Assembly: GCA_022361115.1 (NCBI GenBank)
Contig: JAKSBL010000376.1
Coordinates: forward strand, 1 to 32,234
DNA length: 32,234 nucleotides
Direction: 5' to 3'
Source of the DNA: Spirochaetota bacterium
GTDB lineage: Bacteria; Spirochaetota; GWE2-31-10
Positions 17,633 to 26,598 of this stretch are shown here, in pieces; position 1 is the stretch's first letter, and every line of letters begins with the position of its first letter. The translations under genes and the position numbers were made by a program. The notes below the pieces were generated by a model that was not told the origin of the DNA, ran no database searches, and saw only the letters and a program-made list of their open reading frames with translations.

Positions 17633-18358
17633 ATGTGCTCTTACTTAAAAAAAACAACATTTCGATTGCTATGTTTAGTGATCATTCTCAATACCTCCTT
17701 TTCTTTTGAAAATAATATCCTAAAATTAGAAATACTGTCAGATTTAATAGAAATTGAAATAAAAGATGCCCTTTGGGAATTTAATGATGACAGAGTTAAT
17801 GAAGTTATGCATATAGCCATGGAAAGTTCGATCATTACATCCAGTCTTTTTTTTGATCATAATGACCAGCTCTATAATGCTATTGTAAAAGATTATGGTG
17901 ATCAATACATCATCGTGAAATCTCAAAAAGAATTACAGATTATTGATCCTTTTTTAGTTAAATCCATTAAAACTCAAGGAAATTATTTAGGTTTTTACAT
18001 TTTAACATACCAGGAACATTTACTATACACTGGGGAAGATAATTTTGATTTTACTGTTAATATGATTTCAAAATTTATGGGTGCTTTACTCTGGAATTAT
18101 AATTATAAAGTTATAAATACCTATCTGAGCTGGTTACTCGATCATAAAAATTTAGAGTATAACATTGTTTGTGCCCTTATCTGTAATCATAACAATAAAA
18201 TTTTGACTGGGTATCAAAAACTACAGGATAATCAATTACAGGTTATAAAAAATTCAGAAGAATTACCTAACTATTTTATGATAAAAAAACAGGAAATATT
18301 TTATTCGGATAGAAAATTAGGTGAGTTAATCATCTACTATCATTATGCAGATTTTTGA
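17633..18358 (+). CDS. Secreted protein with two tandem sensor-like modules, no recognisable effector
   Basis: Signal peptide-like start, RBS GGAGG; repeats begin ALWEFNDDRVNEVM and LLWNYNYKVINTYL and end LGFYILTY / LGELIIYY, as in the sensor of the phosphatase at 13667-15160. Confidence 0.65.
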   Translation: MCSYLKKTTFRLLCLVIILNTSFSFENNILKLEILSDLIEIEIKDALWEFNDDRVNEVMHIAMESSIITSSLFFDHNDQLYNAIVKDYGDQYIIVKSQKELQIIDPFLVKSIKTQGNYLGFYILTYQEHLLYTGEDNFDFTVNMISKFMGALLWNYNYKVINTYLSWLLDHKNLEYNIVCALICNHNNKILTGYQKLQDNQLQVIKNSEELPNYFMIKKQEIFYSDRKLGELIIYYHYADF

Positions 18359-18411
18359 ATGAAACTTCACTTGACAAAGCCTGTCTATTCAAGGTAAGGT
18401 ACAGATAAGAA

Positions 18412-18624
18412 AAACAGGTGGCCAGATAGCGAGGCAGAATAGGGAAGCAGGTGGAAATCCTGCACTAATGGATTAGCTGTAAACGGGGATGAAATAACCA
18501 GCTCTATTTAACGATAGGTTAAAAGTACAGAGAAGGTCACTGTTCTTGTACTCACAATTTTGAGTATTGAGGATGGGAAGATGGTTGAGAGTAAGTAGAT
18601 CCGTAAGTCAGAAGACCTGCCTGA
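18412..18624 (+). ncRNA. Cobalamin riboswitch
   Basis: ACAGGTGG...AATAGGGAAGCAGGTGGAAATCCTGC...AGCTGTAA...GGTCACTG...GAGGATGGGAAG...AAGTCAGAAGACCTGCC match conserved cobalamin-riboswitch segments; immediately upstream of cbi operon. Confidence 0.92.
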
Positions 18625-18729
18625 TAACCAATTTTTATTATCTCTTTATTAAATACTTCTTATTTGTCTTTCTTTTCCTCTGGTTTTCTTATTTATAACA
18701 TCGGTTCTATATCAAAAACAGGATTTGTA

Positions 18730-20064
18730 ATGAAAGGTATTATCATTGCTGCCCCTCATAGCGGTTCCGGGAAAACCCTTTTTAGCATAGGATTAATGAA
18801 AACCCTAACCAATCAAGGTTATGAAGTCGTTCCTTTTAAAGTTGGGCCTGATTATATTGATCCCATGTTCCACCACATAGCAATCAATCAGAAAAGTTCA
18901 AATTTAGACAGTTACATGCTGGATGATCAAACAATAAAACAACTTTTCTCAAAAAAAATGAAAAAAAACTCAATGGCTGTCATTGAAGGGGTGATGGGAT
19001 TTTATGATGGTTATGCTTATTCTGTTAAAGCTAGTACTTATGATATTGCCAGAATATTGCAAATTCCCACAATTTTGATCATCAATGCACAAGGTGCTTC
19101 CGTTAGTTTACTAGCCCAAATAGCTGGTTTTTTGAATTACCAGAAAGGGAACCAGATTAAAGGGATTATACTGAACCAGATTAAAAATTTACACCATTAC
19201 GAAGCAATGAAAAGCAAAATTGAAGAAGAACTCTCTGTTGAATGTTTGGGCTATTTACCTCCAATGGCTAATGTGAACTTTTACTCACGGCATTTAGGGC
19301 TTATTCAGCCTGCTGAAATTCCTCAAATTCAATCAATGATTAACAAAATTGCTAAAACCATTGAAGATACGGTTAATATTGATCGCTTAGTTGCTTTAAG
19401 TGATATCAAAACAGCTAAAGTAGATAATGACTCACCAGTCAATAAAAAACAATTACGAATTGGAATTGCCTTTGATCAGGCTTTTTCTTTTTATTATCAG
19501 GAAAATTTAGATTTCCTGCAGGACAATAATTTTGAACTGGTATTTTTTAGCCCTCTATCCGATCCGGAACTGCCGAAACAGCTGGATGCACTTTATCTGG
19601 GGGGAGGATATCCTGAAGTATTTGCCGAACCATTACAGCAAAACCACAGCCTCAAAAAAGAGATTAGAACCAAACTGGAAAAAGGATTTCCTTGTTTTGC
19701 AGAATGTGGCGGGCTTATTTATCTAGCTAAAAATGTCATCACTGATCAAAAGTATCAAATGGTTGGTTTTTTTGATTTTGAGATTGAATTAACCGACAAG
19801 CTTCAGCATTTTGGCTATGAAGAAGTAGAGCTTGCCGGGGCAACAACCTTTGCTCATGAATTTCATTATACTCGAATAAAAGAAAGTTCACTTGCCAACA
19901 CTAATTATGAGTTTAAGTATTCTGTAAAAAAAAGAAACAAATCCTGGCAGGAAGGGTATTCAAGAAAAAATGTCATTGCTGGTTATCCTCATATTCATTT
20001 TCTTTCTAACCAGCAATTTAGTTTAAAAATTATTGAATTATTTAAAAAAGGAAAGTCCCAATGA
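18730..20064 (+). CDS. cbiA: Cobyrinate a,c-diamide synthase
   Basis: MKGIIIAAPHSGSGKTLFSIGLMKTL P-loop, KVGPDYIDPMFH, LYLGGGYPEVFAEPL, CFAECGGLIYLA glutaminase; ATG at 18730 preferred over ORF-track start 18664. Confidence 0.94.
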   Translation: MKGIIIAAPHSGSGKTLFSIGLMKTLTNQGYEVVPFKVGPDYIDPMFHHIAINQKSSNLDSYMLDDQTIKQLFSKKMKKNSMAVIEGVMGFYDGYAYSVKASTYDIARILQIPTILIINAQGASVSLLAQIAGFLNYQKGNQIKGIILNQIKNLHHYEAMKSKIEEELSVECLGYLPPMANVNFYSRHLGLIQPAEIPQIQSMINKIAKTIEDTVNIDRLVALSDIKTAKVDNDSPVNKKQLRIGIAFDQAFSFYYQENLDFLQDNNFELVFFSPLSDPELPKQLDALYLGGGYPEVFAEPLQQNHSLKKEIRTKLEKGFPCFAECGGLIYLAKNVITDQKYQMVGFFDFEIELTDKLQHFGYEEVELAGATTFAHEFHYTRIKESSLANTNYEFKYSVKKRNKSWQEGYSRKNVIAGYPHIHFLSNQQFSLKIIELFKKGKSQ

Positions 20065-20681
20065 TAACTGATCCACTGGAAATAGAAAAAAAAAGTTTTG
20101 AAATCATCACAAATGAGTTAAATACGAATCATATACAAATTCCCAAAAAATACGAAAAAATTATCAAGAGGGTAATCCATACAACAGCAGATTTCGAATA
20201 TGCTAGTTTATTCCAATTTTCTGATGATTTTCTTACAACTATCACCCAGGCCATTAAAACGGGCTGCCGTATATATGCAGACACCAATATGATTATTGCT
20301 GGTGTTAATAAACACCATTTAGCCAAAAATCGCTGTGAAATTTATACACTGGTTCATGAGCCAGCTATTCGGGAAGAAGCAAAGGCGAAAGGAATCACCC
20401 GATCTTTATTGGGAATGGATAAAGCCTGCCAGGATGGACAAACAAAAATTTTTGTTATTGGTAATGCACCAACAGCTCTTTTTCATTTGTATAAAAAAAT
20501 TGAAGAAGAAAAGGTTCAGCCTGCAGCAATTATTGGAGTCCCCGTGGGATTTGTAGGTGCTGGTGAATCAAAAAATCAAATTGCTTTATCTAAAATTCCT
20601 AATCTGATTATTAAAGGGAGAAAAGGGGGCAGTACTGTTGCTGCCTCAATTTTAAATGCAATTTTATACCATTACTTATGA
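20061..20681 (+). CDS. cbiC: Cobalt-precorrin-8 methylmutase
   Basis: DPLEIEKKSFEII, KRVIHTTADFEYA, DTNMIIAGVNK, IGNAPTALFHL, IGVPVGFVGAGESK. Confidence 0.94.
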   Translation: MITDPLEIEKKSFEIITNELNTNHIQIPKKYEKIIKRVIHTTADFEYASLFQFSDDFLTTITQAIKTGCRIYADTNMIIAGVNKHHLAKNRCEIYTLVHEPAIREEAKAKGITRSLLGMDKACQDGQTKIFVIGNAPTALFHLYKKIEEEKVQPAAIIGVPVGFVGAGESKNQIALSKIPNLIIKGRKGGSTVAASILNAILYHYL

Positions 20682-20688
20682 GTCTTTT

Positions 20689-21762
20689 ATGAATGAATAT
20701 TACCAGACAATCAATGGAAAAAAACTCAAACTGGGATTTACAACTGGTACAGCAGCAGCTTTAGCTGCCAAAGCAGCTGCCCGGATGCTGAAAAATCAAC
20801 AGATCATTACAGAAATAGCGTTGATTACTCCGGCAGGTATGGAAATGAACACCAGAGTTTTTGATCAAAAATTTACTGCCCAATATGCAGAGTGTTCTGT
20901 GGTAAAAGATGCTGGAGATGATCCGGATGTAACCAATGGCTTAAAAGTACACTGCAAAGTCAGTTATCAAAAAACCAATCAAATTGAAATTATTGGTGGA
21001 CATGGAATTGGCAAAGTAACCAAAAAAGGTTTAAGTGTGGCAGTCGGAGAAAAAGCCATTAATCCTCAACCCAAAAAAATGATAAAAGAGGCTGTCGCTA
21101 GTATTCTGGATGATAAAGGATTATGTGTTAAAATCTGGGTTCCTCAGGGAAAAGAAATTGCCAAAAAAACTTTTAATCAAAAGCTGGGAATTGTAGATGG
21201 TATTTCCATTTTAGGGACAACTGGTATTGTAAAACCAATGTCCCAGGCAGCCATAATTGAAACCATTATACTGGAACTGAAAGTTTTAAGAGAACAATCT
21301 GCTACTGTTATTCTGACATTTGGTAATTATGGGAAAGATTTTGTCATCCATTCTCTGAATCTTCCGGAAAAAAACATTATTAGTATGAGTAACTATTGTG
21401 GAGAAATTTTAAAACAGGTTATTCAGCTTGATTTCCAGTCTGCCATACTGGTAGGGCATATCGGTAAAATAGTCAAATTAGCTGGTTCCATTTTTAATAC
21501 CCATTCTAGTATTGCCGATGCCAGATTGGAAATTTTAGCCAGCCATTTTGGCTATTTTTCTGGTGATATGGAAAGAATGAAAAAAATTTTTACTAGCAAT
21601 ACAACAGAAGAGGCAATTGAGTATATTGAGGATTCACAGTTTTTTCACTATTTTGCTCAAGTGATTCACAATAAGATTTTTGATTTTTTGAAAATAAAAC
21701 ACTGGAATTTAAAGGTAATGATTTTTTCTCAAAGCAGGGGGTTGCTTGGTGAAACCAGCTAA
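20689..21762 (+). CDS. cbiD: Cobalt-precorrin-5B C1-methyltransferase
   Basis: LKLGFTTGTAAALAAKAAARML, KDAGDDPDVTNG, GGHGIGKVTKKGLSVAVGEKAINP, GTTGIVKPMS; ATG at 20689 preferred. Confidence 0.93.
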   Translation: MNEYYQTINGKKLKLGFTTGTAAALAAKAAARMLKNQQIITEIALITPAGMEMNTRVFDQKFTAQYAECSVVKDAGDDPDVTNGLKVHCKVSYQKTNQIEIIGGHGIGKVTKKGLSVAVGEKAINPQPKKMIKEAVASILDDKGLCVKIWVPQGKEIAKKTFNQKLGIVDGISILGTTGIVKPMSQAAIIETIILELKVLREQSATVILTFGNYGKDFVIHSLNLPEKNIISMSNYCGEILKQVIQLDFQSAILVGHIGKIVKLAGSIFNTHSSIADARLEILASHFGYFSGDMERMKKIFTSNTTEEAIEYIEDSQFFHYFAQVIHNKIFDFLKIKHWNLKVMIFSQSRGLLGETS

Positions 21763-22393
21763 AATAAATATTGTGGGAATGGGCCCTGGAAATCCTAAAT
21801 ACATTTTTCCGTTCGTTTACAAAATAGTGCAAAACAGTGATATGGTTGTTGGGGCTAACCGCTGTCTGCAAAATTTTGATTTAAAAAATAAAAAAGTGAT
21901 TCCTATCCAATCTTCCATAAATCAAGTAGTGGATTCAATCCAAAAAAACAGAGACAAAATAATCACTGTCATAGCTAGTGGCGACCCGCTTTTTTTCGGT
22001 ATTGCCCGTACGTTCCAGCGCTTCTTTTCTATAAATGAATTAAACATAGAACCAGGTGTTTCATCTGTTCAATACCTATTAAGCAAACTTGGCAAATCCT
22101 TACCTGATTATCATTTAAACAGTATGCATGGACAAACACAAGATGTATCAAAACTGATTCAGCAATATAAAAAAATAATTTTATTAACAGATAAGAAACA
22201 CAATCCTCAAATGATTATTGATGAATTAATAAAACTGAATCAATTTAACTTCCAGATGACAGTAGGTTATCAGCTCTCGTATGAGAATGAAAAAATCATC
22301 TGCGGATCACCGGTTAATATATTAGCCCAATTACCAGACGATCCATTATCCATTGTCGTTATTGAAAGGAAAACCGAATGTATCACGGAATAA
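21746..22393 (+). CDS. cbiE: Cobalt-precorrin-7 C5-methyltransferase
   Basis: INIVGMGPGNPKYIFP, ASGDPLFFGIARTF, EPGVSSVQYLLSKLGKS; starts TTG/GTG at 21746/21749; followed by CbiT. Confidence 0.9.
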   Translation: MVKPAKINIVGMGPGNPKYIFPFVYKIVQNSDMVVGANRCLQNFDLKNKKVIPIQSSINQVVDSIQKNRDKIITVIASGDPLFFGIARTFQRFFSINELNIEPGVSSVQYLLSKLGKSLPDYHLNSMHGQTQDVSKLIQQYKKIILLTDKKHNPQMIIDELIKLNQFNFQMTVGYQLSYENEKIICGSPVNILAQLPDDPLSIVVIERKTECITE

Positions 22394-22947
22394 AGGATCA
22401 AGACTTTATCAGAAGTCAAATCCCAATGACCAAAGAAGAGATCAGAGCTATTGTACTGAGAGAATTAAAGTTACAACCCAGTTCTATCCTTCTGGACATT
22501 GGAGCGGGAACAGGCTCTATCTCTATTGAAGCAGCACAAATTACACAGCAAGGAAAGGTTTGGGCAATTGAAGAAAAACCTGAAGCAGTTACATTAATTC
22601 AGAAAAATATAAACAAATTTGGTATTAAGAATATTAAAATTATTCAGGGACAGGCTCCAGACTGCCTACAGAATTTACCTGGCTTTACTCACGCATTTAT
22701 CGGAGGATCTGGAGGAAGAATATCTGAAATTCTTACTTATTTAAAAAACCAAATATCCCGGCCTGGATATATAGCCATTACCGCTATCAATCCAGATACA
22801 GTTAGCCAGAGCTATTCATTTTTGCAGAACCAGGGTTTCCAAGAAATAAAAAGCATATTAGTCCAAATATCCCGGTCGGAAAGAGCGGGTAACTCTGTTT
22901 TATACAAAGCCTTGAATCCAATTTATATCATCAGTGCAAATATATAA
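22378..22947 (+). CDS. cbiT: Cobalt-precorrin-6B C15-methyltransferase (decarboxylating)
   Basis: SQIPMTKEEIRAIVLRELKL, LLDIGAGTGSISIEAA, AFIGGSGGRISEIL. Confidence 0.92.
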   Translation: MYHGIKDQDFIRSQIPMTKEEIRAIVLRELKLQPSSILLDIGAGTGSISIEAAQITQQGKVWAIEEKPEAVTLIQKNINKFGIKNIKIIQGQAPDCLQNLPGFTHAFIGGSGGRISEILTYLKNQISRPGYIAITAINPDTVSQSYSFLQNQGFQEIKSILVQISRSERAGNSVLYKALNPIYIISANI

Positions 22948-22970
22948 AGTAATTAATAAAGGAGCCATAA

Positions 22971-23726
22971 TTGACAAAAGTCTATTTTATAGGAGCTGGT
23001 CCTGGTGACCCGGAGCTGCTCACGATCAAAGGAAAAAAAATAATTGATCAAGCTGATATTATTATTTATGCAGGTTCTCTGGTTAATAAGGAGATCCTGA
23101 AAGACCATAAAAAAGATGCTCAAATCTATAACAGCGCTGAAATGACACTGGAAGAAATTACTGGTATCATGCTGAAAGAAAGGGAAAATGATTGTTTGAT
23201 TGCCCGGGTACATACTGGTGATCCTTCCATCTATGGCGCAATTAAAGAGCAGATAGATTTTTTACATCAACATGGTATTCCTTATCAAGTTATTCCAGGG
23301 GTCAGTTCTTTTACCGCTGCGGCAGCTATCTTAGAAGCAGAGTATACACTGCCTTCTGTATCACAGACAGTCATTTGTACTCGAATAGAAGGAAGAACAA
23401 AGGTTCCTGCTGAAGAAAAACTGTCTGCTTTAGCCAAACACCAGTCCAGTATGGCCATATTTTTATCCATTGGACTGATTGATCAGGTTATTCAAGAATT
23501 ATTGACAGCCTACCAGGAAGATACACCTTGTGCTGTGGTATATAAAGCCAGCTGGCCAGATCAAAAAATTCTAAAAGGAAAGCTTAATCAAATTGTACAG
23601 CAAGTTAAGGAAAACCAGATTTCCAAACATGCATTATTACTGGTCGGTCGCTTTTTAGACACAAAATATGAAAAGTCAAAACTTTATGATAAAAATTTCT
23701 CTCATGGCACCAGGAAAAGCCGGTGA
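22971..23726 (+). CDS. cbiF: Cobalt-precorrin-4 C11-methyltransferase
   Basis: VYFIGAGPGDPELLTIKG, YAGSLVNKEIL, RVHTGDPSIYGAI, IPGVSSFTAAAA; TTG start. Confidence 0.92.
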   Translation: MTKVYFIGAGPGDPELLTIKGKKIIDQADIIIYAGSLVNKEILKDHKKDAQIYNSAEMTLEEITGIMLKERENDCLIARVHTGDPSIYGAIKEQIDFLHQHGIPYQVIPGVSSFTAAAAILEAEYTLPSVSQTVICTRIEGRTKVPAEEKLSALAKHQSSMAIFLSIGLIDQVIQELLTAYQEDTPCAVVYKASWPDQKILKGKLNQIVQQVKENQISKHALLLVGRFLDTKYEKSKLYDKNFSHGTRKSR

Positions 23727-24766
23727 AAAAAAGTGTCATTGCAATTACCAAGAAAGGGATTGCTTTAGGAGAAAAAATTGTGAATTGGAATTCTCAATAT
23801 GAACTTTATCTTAAAGCAGAATATTATAAAGGTAAAAACCAGAAATTTTACGGTTCGGTTATGGAATTGGTAAAATCACTCTTTCAGCAATCCCGGAGCC
23901 TTATTTTTATTTGTGCAACAGGCATAGCAGTCAGAGCTATTGCTCCATTGCTGAAGGATAAAACCAGAGATCCGGCTGTTTTGGTAATTGATGAGCAGGG
24001 CCGCTTTGTGATCAGCCTCTTATCCGGCCATTTAGGCGGAGCAAATGCAGAAGCCAGTGAGATTGCTGCCTTTTTAAACGCTCAAGCCGTTATTACCACA
24101 GCTAGTGATCTTAATCAAAAAATCAGTATTGATTTATTTGCCAAAAATAACCATCTACTCATTGATAACATGGAAATGGCCAAAACATTGACTGCTATGC
24201 TGGTGAATGAAGAAAAAGTTGCTATGATTAGTGATATTTCCATTGCCGTTCCTGATTACCTCAATCTGCCACACAATCAGGCAAAAGGTATTATTTATAT
24301 AGGAAATCGGCAAAAAAAATTTAATATACCCGCCGTCAGGTTGATCCCAAAAAATATTATCCTGGGACTTGGTTGCAGAAAAGGTAAACCAGGGAATGAT
24401 ATTATAAATTTTATCAAAACCCAACTCAAAGCTATAAGGATTGATCCTGGCAGTATCCAGAAAATAGGGACTATTAATATTAAAGAAAAAGAAGCAGGGA
24501 TATTAGAAACTGCTCAGTATTTTCATGCAGATCTGGTTTTTTATAGTAAAGATCAGCTTAACCAGGTAGCAAAGCAGTTTAAGCAGTCTGAATTTGCCTT
24601 TAAAACCACTGGCACAGGGAATGTCAGTGAAGCCTCTGCCTTTTTAGCAGGTCAGAAGAGAGGAACCTTTCTTTTAAAAAAAGCTGTTTCTAATGGAATT
24701 ACCCTCTCTGTTTTTCAAACCAGCTTCAACTATGAAGAAGAACAAAATTGTTTTAAAGACAGGTGA
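23723..24766 (+). CDS. cbiG: Cobalt-precorrin-5A hydrolase
   Basis: FICATGIAVRAIAPLLKDKTRDPAVLVIDEQGRFVISLLSGHLGGAN, LGLGCRKG. Confidence 0.92.
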   Translation: MKKSVIAITKKGIALGEKIVNWNSQYELYLKAEYYKGKNQKFYGSVMELVKSLFQQSRSLIFICATGIAVRAIAPLLKDKTRDPAVLVIDEQGRFVISLLSGHLGGANAEASEIAAFLNAQAVITTASDLNQKISIDLFAKNNHLLIDNMEMAKTLTAMLVNEEKVAMISDISIAVPDYLNLPHNQAKGIIYIGNRQKKFNIPAVRLIPKNIILGLGCRKGKPGNDIINFIKTQLKAIRIDPGSIQKIGTINIKEKEAGILETAQYFHADLVFYSKDQLNQVAKQFKQSEFAFKTTGTGNVSEASAFLAGQKRGTFLLKKAVSNGITLSVFQTSFNYEEEQNCFKDR

Positions 24767-24800
24767 GATACTTGTTCAAACAGAAAGGCAAAAAAAAGCA

Positions 24801-25532
24801 ATGAGTAAAATATATATAATAGGAACTGGCCCCGGAAACCGACAGCATATGACTGAAAAAGCGCTAACCGCAATTGAAAAAAGCGAAGTCATTATTGGTT
24901 ATGAGACTTATCTCAATTTAATAGCTGAGTTAATCACTAATAAAACTGTTTTCTCATCAAAAATGCGGAAGGAAAAAGAACGTTGCCAGCAGGCGATTGA
25001 TTTAGCTTTAAAAGGAAAAGCTGTTAGTTTAATTTCTGGAGGTGATCCAGGGATTTATGGAATGGCAGGAATTCTGTTGGAATTAATTAAAAAAGAACAG
25101 TATACCATTGATGTTGAAATCATTCCAGGAATTAGTGCAGTCAATGCAGCAGCAGCCGTCTTAGGTGCCCCTTTAATGCATGATTTTGTCTGTATTAGTC
25201 TCAGCGATTTATTAACAGACTGGCAATTAATAAAAAAGAGAATTCATTGTGCAGCACAAGGAGATTTTGTTATTGCATTGTACAATCCCTGCAGCCGGAA
25301 ACGAATTAACCAGATCAAGGAAGCACAGCAGATCCTGCTGAAATATAAAGATAAAAGCACACCCGTAGGGGTTGTAAAAAACGGAATGAGAGATCAGGAA
25401 GAGTCCTTTCTCACGAGTTTAGATATGTTTTTAGATTACCCAATTGATATGTCTACATTGATAATTATTGGAAATTCCCATACTTATATTGCTGATAATA
25501 AAATGATTACCCCCCGAGGATATTCCATATGA
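24801..25532 (+). CDS. cbiH: Cobalt-precorrin-3 C17-methyltransferase
   Basis: IYIIGTGPGNRQHMTEKALTAIEKSEVIIGYETYL, LISGGDPGIYGMAG, IPGISAVNAAAAVLGAPLMHDF; ATG at 24801 preferred over ORF-track 24693. Confidence 0.9.
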   Translation: MSKIYIIGTGPGNRQHMTEKALTAIEKSEVIIGYETYLNLIAELITNKTVFSSKMRKEKERCQQAIDLALKGKAVSLISGGDPGIYGMAGILLELIKKEQYTIDVEIIPGISAVNAAAAVLGAPLMHDFVCISLSDLLTDWQLIKKRIHCAAQGDFVIALYNPCSRKRINQIKEAQQILLKYKDKSTPVGVVKNGMRDQEESFLTSLDMFLDYPIDMSTLIIIGNSHTYIADNKMITPRGYSI

Positions 25533-26290
25533 TCTGGATTATGGCTGGAACCAGTGAATCCAAAAAAATTATTGCTTATTGTCCAGAAGAGCAAAGGATT
25601 ATTACTGTTGCAACTGCTTTAGGAAAGGAAGAATTTCAAGAATACCCCAATTTACATCATAAAGCCATGTCTTATGAAGAAATGCTGATCTTTATCGATC
25701 AAAATCAAATTCGTGTTATCATCGATGCTACCCACCCTTTTGCTGCTAATGCCTCACAAAATGCTATACTGGCAGCTAAGTCAAAAAAAATTCCTTATTT
25801 TCGCTTTGAAAGAAAGAATACTTTTATTGATCAGCAGTACTTATATGAAAGTTATGAGGAAGTCATTCAAAAGTTGCAGCAGCAAACTGGAAATATTTTG
25901 ATAACGACAGGTATTAAAAATCTTAATTGTTATCAATCCATCACTCATAACCGTTTGTTTATTAAGATTATTCCTCATCAGGCTGCTTTTTTAGCCTGTG
26001 AAAAGGCCGGTTTTTCTGCAGATCATATTATAGCCTTAAAGGGAATTCTTTCTATTCCAATGTTACAGGCGATTATTCAGGAATTCCAGATAAAACACCT
26101 GGTCATGAAGGATAGCGGATGTGAAGGAGGAACCAATCATAAATTACAAGCTTGCTTATTAGAAAAAGTAAACCCTTATGTAATAAAAAGGGAACAACTG
26201 AATTATCCCCAAGTTTTTCACACAATAGATGATTTAGTTCACTATTTAGAAAAAACCAAATACTTCCTTAATATAAAACATTGTTTTTAA
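25529..26290 (+). CDS. cbiJ: Cobalt-precorrin-6A reductase
   Basis: MIWIMAGTSESKKI, IDATHPFAANASQNA, PYFRFERK, ITTGIKNL, VMKDSGCEGGTNHKLQA. Confidence 0.9.
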   Translation: MIWIMAGTSESKKIIAYCPEEQRIITVATALGKEEFQEYPNLHHKAMSYEEMLIFIDQNQIRVIIDATHPFAANASQNAILAAKSKKIPYFRFERKNTFIDQQYLYESYEEVIQKLQQQTGNILITTGIKNLNCYQSITHNRLFIKIIPHQAAFLACEKAGFSADHIIALKGILSIPMLQAIIQEFQIKHLVMKDSGCEGGTNHKLQACLLEKVNPYVIKREQLNYPQVFHTIDDLVHYLEKTKYFLNIKHCF

Positions 26291-26333
26291 ATCTGTTTTT
26301 AAAATATCTTCTCAAGGATAAAATGATTTTAAA

Positions 26334-26362
26334 TTGACAAGGCAGTATGATTTTAGTATATT
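26334..26362 (+). promoter_or_regulatory. Sigma70-type promoter of the TonB/B12 uptake operon
   Basis: TTGACA (26334-26339) - 17 nt - TATATT (26357-26362). Confidence 0.7.
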
Positions 26363-26368
26363 ATTTCT

Positions 26369-26516
26369 TGAATAATCAAAGAAAGAGAAGTGAAAGTCTT
26401 CCGCTAGCCCGTAACTGTGATTTTAACTTAACTTGATAAGTTAGATAAGTCAGGTCGTTTGATATTCGCAAATCTATTATATTCATGACTTCGAGGATAG
26501 AGTCGGGAATATACCA
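26369..26516 (+). ncRNA. Compact/variant cobalamin-riboswitch-like leader
   Basis: GAAGTGAAAGTCTTCCGCTAGCCCGTAACTGTGAT resembles the conserved GGTGAAA-TCC...CCCGCAACTGTGA core; AAGTCAGGTCG and a downstream GACTTCGAGGATAGAGTCGGGAATATACC element; upstream of btuB-type operon. 3' boundary uncertain. Confidence 0.65.
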
Positions 26517-26598
26517 AAACCTATGTAGTCATATAAAATTGGTATTACTCATTTGTTATTCAGTTTATCCTTGTTTATATTTTATTAGGATAGGTTTA

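Noticed and set aside
18664-18729. N-terminal extension of cbiA in the ORF track
   Set aside because: CbiA P-loop proteins begin right at MKGIIIAAPHSGSGKT; extension is likely leader sequence
23499-23507. TTATTGACA inside cbiF as a DnaA box
   Set aside because: Single copy in coding sequence; shows that the 9-mer occurs by chance in this AT-rich DNA
26485-26598. ORF-track N-terminal extension of the small membrane protein
   Set aside because: Overlaps the riboswitch-like leader; ATG at 26599 has a better RBS and signal-peptide-like start
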